A stretch of 64,000 bases of DNA, from positions 22,800,022-22,864,021 of the forward strand of contig OY756967.1 in NCBI GenBank assembly GCA_963580455.1. The letters are read 5' to 3'. Made by a program: the position numbers and the translations under genes. Of this stretch, positions 1 to 12,000 are shown piece by piece (the first letter of the stretch is position 1; every line of letters starts with the position of its first letter). Below the pieces are notes generated by a model, which did no database searches, was not told where the DNA came from, and worked only from the letters and a program-made list of their open reading frames with translations. Source of the DNA: Euonymus europaeus. Lineage: Eukaryota > Streptophyta > Magnoliopsida > Celastrales > Celastraceae.

Positions 1-1164
1 CTACTTTTCTGAAAACTCCCTTATTGGTTACCAATCAATCTGCGAAACAACTCAGCTTTGAAAAACAACAAAAAGATGAGAAAAAAAAAATCAAACAATC
101 CAACTAGTGACTTTGTTCCTTTAAGATCTTGAATCGACGTTTTTAAGACGAATTTCAAGCTGAATCGCAGTGAAAACACGGTCAAATCAACTTGAGCTCG
201 AGAGAAGTAGTAATCTAGAGGGAGCAAGAAACAATCTCGGACTCTCTGTGCGCCACGAGAGCCAGCAGTATACGCATCACAAAGAGGTTTTTGTGTTGTT
301 GTAGGAGAGAAGAAGAATGTAAGGAGAAAGCGAAACCCTAACCATGACTGATAAAGAAGAGAATACCAGAGGCAAGGAGAGTGACAGTGAGTGATCTCTC
401 TAAAGCTCCTGAAACAGCGAAGCAAAAATGAAAAGAGAAGGGAGGGATAGAAATGCAGTTTCATAGCAACCATACCGACAAACTTACTAGTGATTGGTTT
501 CTTTTTGTTTCGGTGCATTTACGTCTTTGTCCCTATTATTTCCCCGAAATAACATTTCAGGGCCGTAGCCGATGGCCCCCACATCTATCTCTGTCATCAG
601 ACTCATCGCATCATTTATCTCACTCCATAAGTAACAAATCTATTAAAATCAAATATATAATTAATAATTATACGTGGGACTTTTTTTTTTAATATGAATA
701 TTTTAATTTTAAACTGGCCTGGGAGCAAGTTCATTTAAATATTAAAAATTAATTAATGTATTAATTTTCCCTTTTGGTGGGTGGTTGTGGTATGATTCAG
801 TTTTGTCGTTTGGTATGTCATACTGTGAATGGGATGTGTGGTTGGACACGCAGACAATTTGTAGCTTTTATTAAGAAGCATAGAGATAATCTTAAAAAGT
901 GAGTAAGATTAGATGCTCAAGTTGGAAAATGTTATGTCCAGCTATGATAGAAAAAGACTTTATTCAGACATGCTTTGTTTATAATCTAGGAGATGAATGT
1001 CTTTTGACCAATTCATTTGGAATCTAGCCAAGTATTGAAATAAAACATAATAATACCTTCATGACAAAATCCCCAAAGCTTTGAGATGACAGTATAAATT
1101 AATTGTTCTGCATAAATATATTTGAAATATCAGCTAATAAATAGGGAAAACAATATATAATAAA
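1..1164. other. Left-edge region without a supported gene
   Basis: No conserved coding exon is visible on either strand. Open frames here are low-complexity. On the minus strand, 20-440 looks like a pyrimidine-rich plant leader, so a gene reading leftwards out of the window may begin here, but this is only inference. From about 640 to 1160 the DNA is AT-rich and unremarkable. Confidence 0.3.
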
Positions 1165-1671
1165 CTAGTCTCAAACCCGCGCGTTGCGGCGGGGCAATGA
1201 TGTGCGCGACAACAACCACGAGCACTTGTGTCTGTTTATTCAAATCATGTGCTTGATTCAGAGGAAGAAGAACAAAAAACCTTATTTATAAGACAGCTGC
1301 TACCTCCATTGATAAATGCTCAGCTTTAACATGCAGAATAAATTCCTTAAACTATAGTCATCAAAAGTTTCAATTGTGCAAGACCCAGGCCAAATAAATC
1401 TATTCTATAAAAAATTTGGGGAAGATAAAACATAAACATCAATAGTTTGTCTAAATCCAAATCAATGCCACGATCCACAACAATAACTGAAGAAGTAATT
1501 TAAGTGAACCTGCACCCAAAAACAAATTATAACAGGCCAATAAACCCAATCTCTTGCGAAAATGAGATGGAACATCCATGAATTTAGAGAACACCATTGA
1601 AAATAAGAGAAAAGACAAATTTAGAATCTTAAGAGCTTCAAAGTCAATAGCAAACAAAACCACACACTGAC

Positions 1672-1776
1672 CTTTTTCATGACTCTGGCTCATAATGGTG
1701 GCGGCATTCATCTCAGTCGCTGTCTTCAGGCATTGTGACATATCAAACAGTTCTCCAAAAGGGCATCTAGAGATAT
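1672..1776 (-). pseudogene. Captured exon-like fragment inside Helitron A (unrecognised gene)
   Basis: On the minus strand an AG acceptor precedes 1776 and a GT donor (GTCAGT) follows 1672. The open 105-bp stretch reads ISRCPFGELFDM, then SQCLKTATEMNAATIM, then SQSHEKG. The amino-acid composition looks like real coding sequence rather than chance. I do not recognise the family. Since it lies between Helitron ends with other isolated exons, it is best read as a captured gene fragment. A second possible piece at about 2570-2515 reads NVPRGYDVASIEES. Confidence 0.4.
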
Positions 1777-2927
1777 CTTCAAATGCAAAAGAGCATCAGT
1801 CCTCTCCAATTCTTCCAAATTTCTTTGCCAAATAAAACTTCAACCTTTTAAATCATATCATATCTTTCAACTAATACAATTCTTATCTTATATTATAATT
1901 ATAACAAAAATTGAACATCACAATTCGAGAAAAAAACTTCATGAAGTCATAAACTTCAACCCAGTTTAAAAATCCTATTTAAATCAGTACATACTTAGTC
2001 AGGTACAGCCGACAATGATTTAGTAGTCCTTAACTCTATTACAAATAAAGCAATATAGATATATAAATAGGCAAATAGTATTACGTATTTGAGATGCTTA
2101 TGAACTTGGCTTTGTTGGATTATGATAGAATATTTAAAAGTGGTGCTAAAAGTGTTGTTAGTCAATGGGCATTTGGATATGTGTCTGCTGAACTGATATA
2201 TTGGAAGCTATGTTATCTCAAACAGACAACATTCTAAACAGCCATCTGAAGCAAAAAACCTAGTCTCAACACTCTACTTGTAATTGGGAAAAAAGAGTGC
2301 GCATCTAATTCATTATGAACCCAAAACCGTAGAGTCAAAACTGTAGTTATAATTGAAAGAAATAGTGGACATGCATTACTCCATTTTTTTCCAATATACA
2401 AAAAGAGAGGATGTGTGTATAATCTACCCATTGAGTTTGAAGTCAAAGATGATATTTGTGTTGATATACATTTAAAAGTTTAATTTCCAGCAGAAATGCT
2501 GCCACAATAATGCTTAGGTGAATGACTCTTCAATGCTAGCAACATCGTAACCTCTTGGAACATTGTTTTCAATAGAACAACATAAATTGGGAGTAGGGGG
2601 AATTTGAATCTTTTTGGGTATTAGACTTCTAAAAATAGTGTTCCGGAGGATAGAAACATGTAGCATTTAGTAAAGAGAATTTCAAACACAAATCTTACTA
2701 TGAATTAATTACTTGTGAATCCCATTGGAGTAAGAATAGTAGATGTTGATTTCCTTTAAAAAGAATATTAGCAATGTTCCATCATAGATACGCATGGACA
2801 AAAAACCAAAAAAGAATATAATAGTGTTGAGGTCAATAGGACACAGATGTGAAACAGACAGAAATTTTGATGGTTTATGAGAGTTGGTTTTAGAAACATC
2901 TATATGTCAGTGCTTCATCTAACATAC

Positions 2928-3026
2928 CATCTTGGAGAGAAGCTCATCTATGTATGGCCGTTCAGCACCGGTTACCCGAAGGAAAGCAGCATAAAGTGGT
3001 TCGTCAAGAACTTCTGTGTCATCCCG
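2928..3026 (-). pseudogene. Captured exon inside Helitron A (unrecognised gene)
   Basis: A 99-bp minus-strand open exon of exactly 33 codons, bounded by an AG acceptor and a GTATGT donor. It reads RDDTEVLDEPLYAAFLRVTG followed by AERPYIDELLSKM. The splice signals, whole-codon length and balanced composition argue for a true exon origin. I cannot name the protein. It is on the same strand as the other Helitron A fragments, so all may come from one source gene. Confidence 0.45.
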
Positions 3027-5340
3027 CTAACAGTCATATAAAACAAACCCAAGAGTAAGTGAAGAATGAATTGCACGCAGACACTATACTATAGCATAAA
3101 TTCAAGAACATGCACTCTCAAGAAAAGTAGTTTGAGAGCATAAATATTCTAATAGAGACTGAAAATATCATACAGAGAACATTTTATTTTAGGTTCTTGT
3201 TTTTTGAGGTTGGTTTTTCTTGCTTATTAGCAAGAATACATAATTATTGTATTCATCCACCCACCCACCATAACAGAGAGCTGTTAATAAAAGCTGCAGA
3301 CACTGTCATCCTTTCAGTAGTGAAAATCATATCATGAAACAAAATTATAACATGGACAGCAAATGTCAATCTCACATACGACTTTACTTCTAAACTAAAG
3401 TAGACACAAAATAGAACAAAAAGAATTAGGGGCAGGGACAATCCGGAGAAACAGATGTTAAGTCAGTAACTTCCAGGGAACAACTTGGTAAACTTTATAT
3501 CGGTATTTTCATGCTTATGTGCAAAAGAAGCTAAATAGACCCTCATCATGTACAGTTGTTTCTTCAAAACCAATACCCAAATCTAATTTGAGACTACAGA
3601 GAGTTTTTTCGATTTGGAATAGTTGAGTATCAGATGATGTTGAAGAAGCAGCTAAACAATTGGAAAGCAACTAAATTTATGGCGTTAAAGCAGTAAGAGC
3701 ATGAGAAACACAACCAATGAGGAACACAACCAAAGACCCAATAAAAGGAAAAGGAGGTAAAAAAACAGAGAAGGTCGTACCTCGTGAAGGTTTGCTGTCA
3801 GAGGAAGGGAATGAAAACCCTAAACACCGTCAGATGTACCCCAGTCACCAACGGAAGGCCATGGATTGATTGTCAAAGATATGAGGCTAACTTCGGAGGT
3901 CTATGCGAGGAGAGATGAGCAGCGATTGTAGCAAGGATTGAAAGCAGAGGGATTTGTGAGTGACGCAGATAGAGTGCTTGGGACGGAGGGGGTTGGGATC
4001 TGAAACGCTTAGAAACCAATCCCAAAAGGGAAGAAACGTGTCGTAGTGGTGTAGGTTCATGAACAGAAGAGGGCGGCCAGGATGAAGAGGCTGCAGAAGG
4101 ATCCGAAAGTGGCTCATGGGTAAGTAGTAAGATGAGGCGCGCGAGTAGGCGGGGAAAGCTGGGACTCGCCGTAATATTGCTCAGATGTTAGGCACTTTAG
4201 TATAATAGTACTAGGTAAGAACCCGGGCGTTGCCCCGGGTCAATATAAGATCATGACGACAATTTATTTTAGTCAATATAAGAGAGAGAATGAACTGTGG
4301 TATTGATTTTTTATGGGGATTTTACATATTCTAAAGATAAGGATCATAAAGCATTTACAATCCATGTGACACTTACCATAATCACAAATGATAGTTCCAT
4401 TTTCAAATTTGGGAATTCCAAATGTTGAGTATCACTCACTGCAGAAACTTAGAATGCTTACTATTAAGGATATTTCTTATTTTTAGTTTTTTTATTTGAT
4501 CTAGTTTGGCCATAAAATGAAACAAATCTACTCAATTCATTCACACATGAATTAACGTAGTGCAGAACAGTGATTATAAACAAAGGATTTAAAAGCGAAA
4601 TAAATTGAAGATAAATTTTTTTCTATATCAAGGAAATTCAGTTTAAAACGAACATGTTAACCACCACTATTACAGGTCTATACAACATATGCTCAATATG
4701 TGCACACAAAAAAAGCCAGTCATTGAGGTGTTGTTTTCTTCAAAATTCTAGGTGGCTAGAGTCATATAATTCTGTCTTTTCTAGCACAGAAGCTATATTC
4801 ATTCACAGAAAGGTATGAAAATAACAAAAAGTCCATCCACATTATAAATAGATGCCAAAACATCAATAATACATAACGAATAAAATTTGTTTCACCTGAG
4901 TCATGTTAGGCTTGTCTCCTGCCTTTTCCAATGCTCAAATATATAGTTTGGACTATCCAAATTTTCCATAATCTGCTTCAAGCCTTGGCTTAACAAACTA
5001 CAACCATAACTAAAGCATTGTGTATTACATCAATTATCTCGAGAAGCAATATTAACAACAGGCCTCAACATAATAAATATAGAATCAAAAGTTATACCAA
5101 ATGAACTCTGACAAACATAATAAAATCATCCATCATGCATGGAAAGTGAAGGCAGCACTGCGATAGAGGGAAAAATGGATTCACAATGCACAAAGGCCTA
5201 AATCTTATTATATCTATGAAAGGAATAATTACTCCATGTAATAATTGAAGTTTAACTTACCTGTGATAACTACTCTACATCTATGCATCACCTTAAAGCC
5301 ACCCGTTAAATAAACAGAAGAAAACACAAAATAAGATTTA

Positions 5341-5488
5341 AAAAGGAGGAGCTTACCACTTCATCCAAAGTAAACACATATACAAATTAAGAAAATGAGA
5401 AATGGAGATCAACCTTGTGTGTACGCCTTAAAAGTCTAGAACGGTCACCCTTCCACTGGTAATCGCTGCCTTGATTCTGTTCCTGCAA
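5341..5488. repeat. 148-bp perfect direct repeat, copy 1
   Basis: Identical by eye over all 148 bases to 7236-7383, 1.9 kb away in the same orientation and inside Helitron B. Read on the minus strand it holds an exon-like segment behind an AG acceptor (EQNQGSDYQWKGDRSRLLRR in one frame), followed by GTTGATC and AT-rich sequence. The exon source is not recognised. Confidence 0.9.
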
Positions 5489-5689
5489 CAAAAACCAAGT
5501 TCAAGTAAATGAGCTACACATTTCGTTTGTACCATTCGTCCTGTCGTCAAGACCAGCCGTGGCTAGAAAGGCATAGTTGTTGTACTTGCCGTGGTAGAGC
5601 CGCAAGGCTTGATAGTGATATGACCACAACGGCAGATCGAGGCAGCAATTTATTGACGACTGGGATTCACATCGGTCGAGAATCATGCT

Positions 5690-6567
5690 TTAAAAGTTGC
5701 TGTTTTCCCTGTCCCAGACTGAGCCTGTTGAATGACATCGAGACCCTTGCAAAAAGGAACAATTCCCCTTTGTTGTATAGCTGAGGGTTTCTCAAAGCCT
5801 GAGAATTAGTTTTATACAACATTCAGCAATCAATTAATAATCTTGTAGACCAAATGATAACAGGACAAAAGAATTAGTTTATGCATCAATATGCCAAAAA
5901 CCATCACCAACAATCACATAATAATCCTACAAACTCATGCCCTAAAGACCACTGTAAGTGGTTTAGCTCCTTTAAGTTCACATAAAATAAAAGGGAAATA
6001 GATGAAAAGTTAAAATATCAAACAATAAAGAAAAACATGCAAGGATGATGAATTGATGATAATCATGAAATCACTCAAAAAAAGTCCGACATAAAATAAA
6101 AGCTCCAGGGATAATTTAGACATACCATACGCATAAATTCCCCTCAGAAGATTTTCTTGCAAACCCATAGCATCAAAAGTCTCATAATCCTCATCATATG
6201 ATGTAAAGAAGTCCTGCCCATCAGCTGAAAGTCTGTATTCATCAATTAAACAAAGAAAGTACAAGATCAGCCTCTCTCTCTGCCAAAGTAACGCATTTGA
6301 CAGTGGAGAAATACCAAGATGTCAAAAAATTGATAGCTTGTAATCATTCTGTTCTTAATAGAAAGAAGAAAACACAGTTTTGCATGTTAGCCGGAAAAGG
6401 ACAGTAATCACAAGCAAGAAACAATTTTGTAAGTCTCATTGAATAACAATAAGCTTAAGCAAGAAAATAATACAGGGGAAAGTTGGGGAAGGAACCCACA
6501 TTTCATTCATTTTTGAATCATACTGACGTGCATCATATAGTGATCCATCTGGTGCAACTGCTGCCAT
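5690..6567 (-). pseudogene. Captured 5' part of an eIF4A (DEAD-box) gene
   Basis: Three exons with introns retained. The exon at 6567-6500 starts with ATG and reads MAAVAPDGSLYDARQYDSKM. The exon at 6232-6126 includes [20 protein letters not shown] and [14 protein letters not shown]. The exon from 5798 to about 5690 includes [16 protein letters not shown] and the Walker A motif AQSGTGKT. Joined codons keep frame across both introns (GT/AG present), so this is a genomic capture, not a processed copy. Similarity ends about 5690, soon after motif I; the later DEAD, SAT and HRIGR motifs are absent. It cannot encode a helicase. The Q-motif and motif I pattern is typical of plant eIF4A. Confidence 0.85.
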
Positions 6568-7235
6568 GACTGCAAGTAAAACAACAATTAGTCATGATAC
6601 AAATCATAAATTCAAACCCACATAGAAATCTTGATCTATATTTTAGTACTTTCACATGGAGAATGAAGAAGGAGATGAAAATATTATTTAAAAAAAAACG
6701 AAATTTAAAAAGCTACATGGCAAAGAAACCAATAGATATTGCTGAATAAATTAGCTGAGTGTTTTCTTTGCTTGCTACACTATCCTTATCAGCTGAATAT
6801 TCAATGTCCAGCAAAACCATTCACAAAAGTGAAAAGCCGTGTTGCAATTATAAATTATTTATCAGCTAGGGAGAGTTCCTACTCCCTAGTTGTCCATTCC
6901 AAAAGTGAATGAGACAGGAAATTACTCATTGGAATCACATTGATATTTTCTAAATGTGGTGCAGTGGGAAATTACAAGAATAATACCTTTCCCTAACACA
7001 ATTAAAAACAAAAACCCACTAAGCATAAATAATAAAACCATCAGGGAAACTTTCCCTAGTGGAACTGACCGTAATTAAGAAACTTCAACTTGAAGAATTC
7101 CTCTTGAATCTTTACGAATGATAAAGTTCAAATAATTCAGTTAAAAAATCCTCATAAAAGACACAAACGATGAAATATACAGTACTTTTCGCACTTGAAA
7201 TTTTCTATGCTGAAATACATCATAGAAAACACAGT

Positions 7236-7383
7236 AAAAGGAGGAGCTTACCACTTCATCCAAAGTAAACACATATACAAATTAAGAAAATGAGAAATGG
7301 AGATCAACCTTGTGTGTACGCCTTAAAAGTCTAGAACGGTCACCCTTCCACTGGTAATCGCTGCCTTGATTCTGTTCCTGCAA
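7236..7383. repeat. 148-bp perfect direct repeat, copy 2
   Basis: Second identical copy of 5341-5488. It lies upstream (in minus-strand sense) of the eIF4A ATG, while copy 1 lies downstream of the third exon, so the two copies bracket the captured eIF4A segment. Perfect identity means the duplication is recent or has been gene-converted. Confidence 0.9.
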
Positions 7384-8750
7384 ACAAGCCAGAACACCCT
7401 ATCTTTGAACAAAAGCAAAGGGAATCAAGATACAAGGAAGCAGACAGAAAAAGAAATGAAGATCGCAAGTAAACCATAAACGAAATAGATGAGGTTGGGA
7501 AAAAGCAAAACCACGCCCTTCACCCTCGTCAGATCAGAAGAAAAGAAAACAAAAAAAGGAAGCCAAACAGAGGAGATTGAAAGGAGCAAGGACAAAGATC
7601 CAACGGTGGAGAAGGAAGAAGGAGACCCTCTTAACCCAAATCTACACCATCTTACAGTCGTCTCCCACCCATGGGTACCAGAAATAAAAGGCCCCCTTAA
7701 ACCGGTGAAGAAAAATATATACGATAAAAGATTGCAGAAGAAGAAGTAAATAGCGGCAGGTAGAGACGGTGAACGCATACATACAACAGCTGGCTCTAGG
7801 TTGGAGGTGCATGCACCGGCCTGGAATTTCAGATGCTTGTAGGATAGAATGAAGAAGAACAAAGAATTAGGGCTGGCTGGACGACAAAGCAAGGGGCACG
7901 GGAAGAGATCGAGTAGAGATGACATCAGAGTGAGCAGGTGGATGAATCTGTAAAAGCATGTGTATGTGAGGGAAAAGCAAGATACAGTCGGTTAGAGTGA
8001 ACGGCAGATACAGCATCAACAATAATCAGACGGGGGCGAGCGAGAGTAGAGTAAAAAAGAAGGGGAAAGGCCAACATCCACCCACGTCCCCAGTGAAAAT
8101 CAATATATGGCGGGCAGGCGACGACGAAGGTGGAGAACGTCGTCGTTTTCGGAGCGAAGGTAACAATACAACGCGCAACACTCCTGTTGAACAGTGGAGA
8201 CTCGTCCGTTGAAGGCTTCAAATCCTGGGGTTTTATAGATATGTATTGATTGATGTTATTATTTAGTATCATTGATATGGTCAATGCATGAAGCCACTTC
8301 AATGCATGTCTGTAACCGACCAAGAAAAACCATTCTGTTGTGTAGTTCTAATTTATTTCCATTGCCAAAGAGGGTGGTGAGATAATATCTAACAACTTGT
8401 ATTTTTATTTATATAGTTGTATTAAGAAATATATTTTATTAATTTGACAGGATATTAGTTTTAGTGAGAATTGATGGAGCAATTAAATGTTAGTGACTTG
8501 ACTAATGAAAAATGAAAAAAATATATATTAAGAGATTGTTTTATTGACGTGACTCTATTGAGAGATTATTTTCGTTACGTGAGTAAATATGTGGAATCAT
8601 TTTTTATATAATAGATGTGAGAATCAATTGGAGAGTTAATCCCCATCAACTCTCCACCATTGTGGTTGCTTATGGCCTCGCATGCTCTTGTAGCTAAATT
8701 TTAGCTCAATTTATATTATTGTCATGTGGGAAAGCTTTATACTCATAGAT

Positions 8751-9020
8751 CGGGTTGAATAATTTTTTTGTCGTTGAAAGATTTTTCATTTTGGTTACTA
8801 AATTCAAGTGTTACATATCAGTAATCTAGAGTTTTAATTTGTTTTAGACTTACCACTTTGAGTTATCAAATTGGAACAACAGGGTTACCTTTTTGGAACA
8901 ATAAAGTTATAATATTGTAACAAATTAAAATTGTAAGTGAATGATATATAACGTTTGAACATTAAGTGATCAAAATAAAAAATGAAAAAATCTTTCAATA
9001 ACTAAAAGTGTACTTAACCC
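8751..9020. mobile_element. Inverted-repeat MITE with 9-bp target duplication
   Basis: The two ends are imperfect inverted repeats of roughly 70 bp. The left end runs GGGTTGAATAA...TTGAAAGATTTTTCATTTT; the reverse complement of the right end runs GGGTTAAGTAC...TTGAAAGATTTTTTCATTTT. The 9 bases CTCATAGAT flank it exactly at 8742-8750 and 9021-9029. A 9-bp duplication suggests a Mutator-like origin, though 8 bp (hAT) cannot be excluded because one end base is ambiguous. No coding sequence inside. Confidence 0.75.
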
Positions 9021-12000
9021 CTCATAGATATGATGACACGAGTTTCAGGTCATATCGAATGTTTAAAAATAAATTTATATGATATCATTCCTAATAAAAA
9101 AAACATTCTACTTATGTTTTGCCGATGGTTTGTTCCTCTCTTTCTTTCCTTTACACTTCCACACCTTTCGTTTTTTCATATTTGTTAATTAATTTTTATT
9201 GAATAATATGTTACACTTCTTATTTTATTTTTTTAGAAGCATACTTGTTATTGGTATTCTTTCCAGTAGTTTAATAATCTCCTAATAAGGACTAAGGGAG
9301 TAAAGAAGGTGTAATTATCCATATTAAATAAAAAAATTAATCAGTCAATTCAATTATAAAGAAAATGTTAATAGGTCAAAAGATAAGAATATTCTTCAAT
9401 AAAAATTGGTGATGGGAGTGGCAGACTCGAGATTCTTCGCCTGCGAGAAGGACATTGTGAAAGCCAAAATTGAGGGTCTTTTTCTTTAAAATAATTTATT
9501 AAAGCTTAAAAGTGGTTTCTTAATTCCAGACCAACAAATATTAGTTTTGAATTATTTATAATTAAACAAATAAAAATGGCCATGAAAAATAACTCCATGC
9601 ATGTGAGAATCGAATGCTCATGGCACACCATATCATAAACTGATGTGTTGTGTGTCAATCAATATCATTGTTTTAATTCGCGAGCGATTGATAATAAATA
9701 GCTGCCCATGAAGATGGATAATTTTCTATTTAAATTTTAAAAAAACACTGATATGTGACTTGACGCATTAAAATGAGATGAAATGAGGTAAAAAAATTAT
9801 GATGTGCACTTTAGCATTTGGCACAACAAAATTGTACATAGGTGAAGTGATATTTCGAAATAACGGAACCCTAATTGGAGTAAAATCAACGAATATGTAG
9901 AATATTTGAACACCAAAAGCCAACGTCTAAGCAAAAGTCAACTTTGGTAGCTCATCACGGCGGACTTAATCGCTAATCAGGTCGCACAAAATCGTTTGGC
10001 TTTGCTTCTTTGTGAGGTCGGAGCTCACCTTTCGTTGGCGGGATACGCAGCTCCCGACTACTTCTAAACCTGGGGCAATGCGATATAGAATGACATTTTT
10101 TATTTCAATCCTTCTTAGCAAAATTCGACTTCCGATGGCTATTTTGATCGGTGAATGGATGGAACATGTAATTCTCAATCGGGGAAAGCTTCCTATGGTG
10201 GCAGTGTGCAGCGGGGTTAGCTATAGTGGCCGAATTAAAACTATCTTCTTAAGGGTGACGCACAATTTCAAGGAGTGATTTCGGCGGAAATGACTTGTGG
10301 AGGTAGTGAGCTTCAATTTGATGGCCAAATGATGGAGAAGGACGGTGGCATGTGGATTTGGTAGTTGGGGGAGAGAGTGAGTGAAAAACTTCTGGATTTT
10401 GTCAACACACTGCACCGACCTGACCTCATCACTCTCACGGTCTCACCTCATCGAAGTGGGTCAAAACTTCTGTCCATTTAAACGGCGCGGCTAGTCAATG
10501 TGATTTTCGGGGCACATCATATAAAATTATGTTTACATATAAAAAATCCCAAAAATATACAATAACTTTTTTAAAGAAAGAAAAATAATAATTATTCTTG
10601 CGATTGCGTGGCATTTACATTTTCCACCTTCTTGCGGCATGCGCGAAAAGCAAGGTCACGTGCTGTGCAACCCGCAAAACAAACTATTAAACGCTGTTTT
10701 TTTTACGAGAAATTATAATAAAGTTAACTTAATTATGGATTTTGTGGACTAAAGAAGAAATCTACTTGTGAATAAATAAAGAAGCAGCACTGAGAGGCTT
10801 GGCTATATTGCATCAAAAGCAACAACCACAGGCTATAAATAAATAAATATTATAAAATATATTGTTATCAACAAGTCATGTTGAAATAAATCTTTCTAAT
10901 ACAATGATTGTGCATTTTTTTTCTATATTTTTCCTTAATAATTTTTAATATTGAAATGATTGAACCCTCTTTTATTGAGGTCTATGACGATCATTTTACG
11001 TGGACATTGTTTATTGGTTAGTCATTCATGCCAATGAAGCTGTGACTACTTCCAATTAAGGGTACATCCTGTTTTGATCATGTAACTCTTGAATGTGAAC
11101 CTAAAACGCGAGTGTTGATCCGATCATCTTAGGTTTTCTTACAATTTGAGTAATTTGAAAGGGATGAGAAGAAGTTGGTAGATGAAAATAAAAGAATGAT
11201 GTGAGAGAGATTGAGGTCCAATCCATTTAAGATATTGTCCGCTGCACCAGTGTTCGAGGGTCATTTGAACCAGAATTCCAACCATCTTAAGGTCTTAATT
11301 ATTGAGAATGTTGTTATCCATTTAATGGGTTCTCAAATGGCTTGAAGTTGACTCATGCTTATAAATCACAACATTTGATACTCGTCCAACGATTGCGAGA
11401 CATTTTATGTCCTAACATATCTTTGAAATTGACTCTAAGTCTGTACATGGTTCGGAGTTTGGACGTGATTATATTGAGATCGGGAGAGGTAGACTTAGAA
11501 TCAACTCCAATTTTCAAAAGTGGAGATTTTGCACACTTCGTGACTTTACTAATTCCTTTGGGCCAAGCACGCCAGCGAGTGAAAACCATGTGGCAGAAAT
11601 TCTGAAGAGCAATGAAAGTGGAAAGGAGCTGACCTTCAAAAAAAAAAAAAAAAACTGAAAAGCTTATTGTACACACTCCATACATGTGTGAGGTGTTGTC
11701 GGTATTATTGTTTGTGTTTATATCACACTCTCTCTCTGAGCCATGGCGGATCCATCATTCTTGATGTGTACACAACACATTCTTGTGTTCATAATCACAA
11801 CCTTAGCTGTATATGATGAAAATGGCTTGCTTTGCGTTTAGTGATCATTAAGGTTTAATCACATACACCATATATAACCCTTTCCACAAGGTTGTCTCTT
11901 GATCACCAAACACAACTTTTTGGATTTAATATTCTCTTAATAATGTGAAATTTGGGAATAATATTCTACTTTCTTTTTTTTTTGGCAAAGAGAAAACAAG

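Larger units (their letters stand above)
1165..4210 (-). mobile_element. Helitron-type element A (non-autonomous, minus strand)
   Basis: Read on the minus strand, the element ends in CTAG followed by T. A GC-rich short hairpin (plus-strand 1176-1193, CCCGCGCGTTGCGGCGGG) lies a few bases inside; this is the usual plant Helitron 3' end, with insertion between A (1164) and the element. Its probable 5' end (minus strand from 4210, TACTATTATACTAAAGTGCC) resembles the Helitron 5' consensus TCTACTATTATA but lacks the leading TC, exactly where element B begins. No Rep/helicase gene is present, so it must be non-autonomous. It contains exon-like pieces of host genes (1672-1776, 2928-3026). The 5' border is less certain than the 3' border. 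Confidence 0.6.
4211..8615 (-). mobile_element. Helitron-type element B carrying eIF4A exons
   Basis: Minus-strand element of 4405 bp. The 3' end is CTAG (4211-4214) with a strong hairpin just inside (4221-4240, ACCCGGGCGTTGCCCCGGGT) and host A at 4210. The 5' end is TCTATTATATAAAAAATG read from 8615, with host T at 8616. TC start, CTAG end, subterminal hairpin and insertion between A and T are the four Helitron hallmarks. No RepHel gene is seen, so it is non-autonomous. The cargo is three eIF4A exons with introns, plus a perfect 148-bp direct duplication. It abuts element A in the same orientation. Confidence 0.75.

Noticed and set aside
21..518. 165-codon minus-strand open frame
   Set aside because: Composition is leader-like and low-complexity (runs of Phe, Leu and Ser), no domain, no clear start context; more likely untranslated leader.
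7425..8323. Open frames of 132-166 codons on the minus strand within Helitron B
   Set aside because: Low-complexity hydrophobic translation, overlapped by antisense frames, no family motif; sits inside a non-autonomous element.
9966..10415. Overlapping open frames on both strands near 10 kb
   Set aside because: No recognisable protein motif on either strand; kept only as a possible gene remnant.
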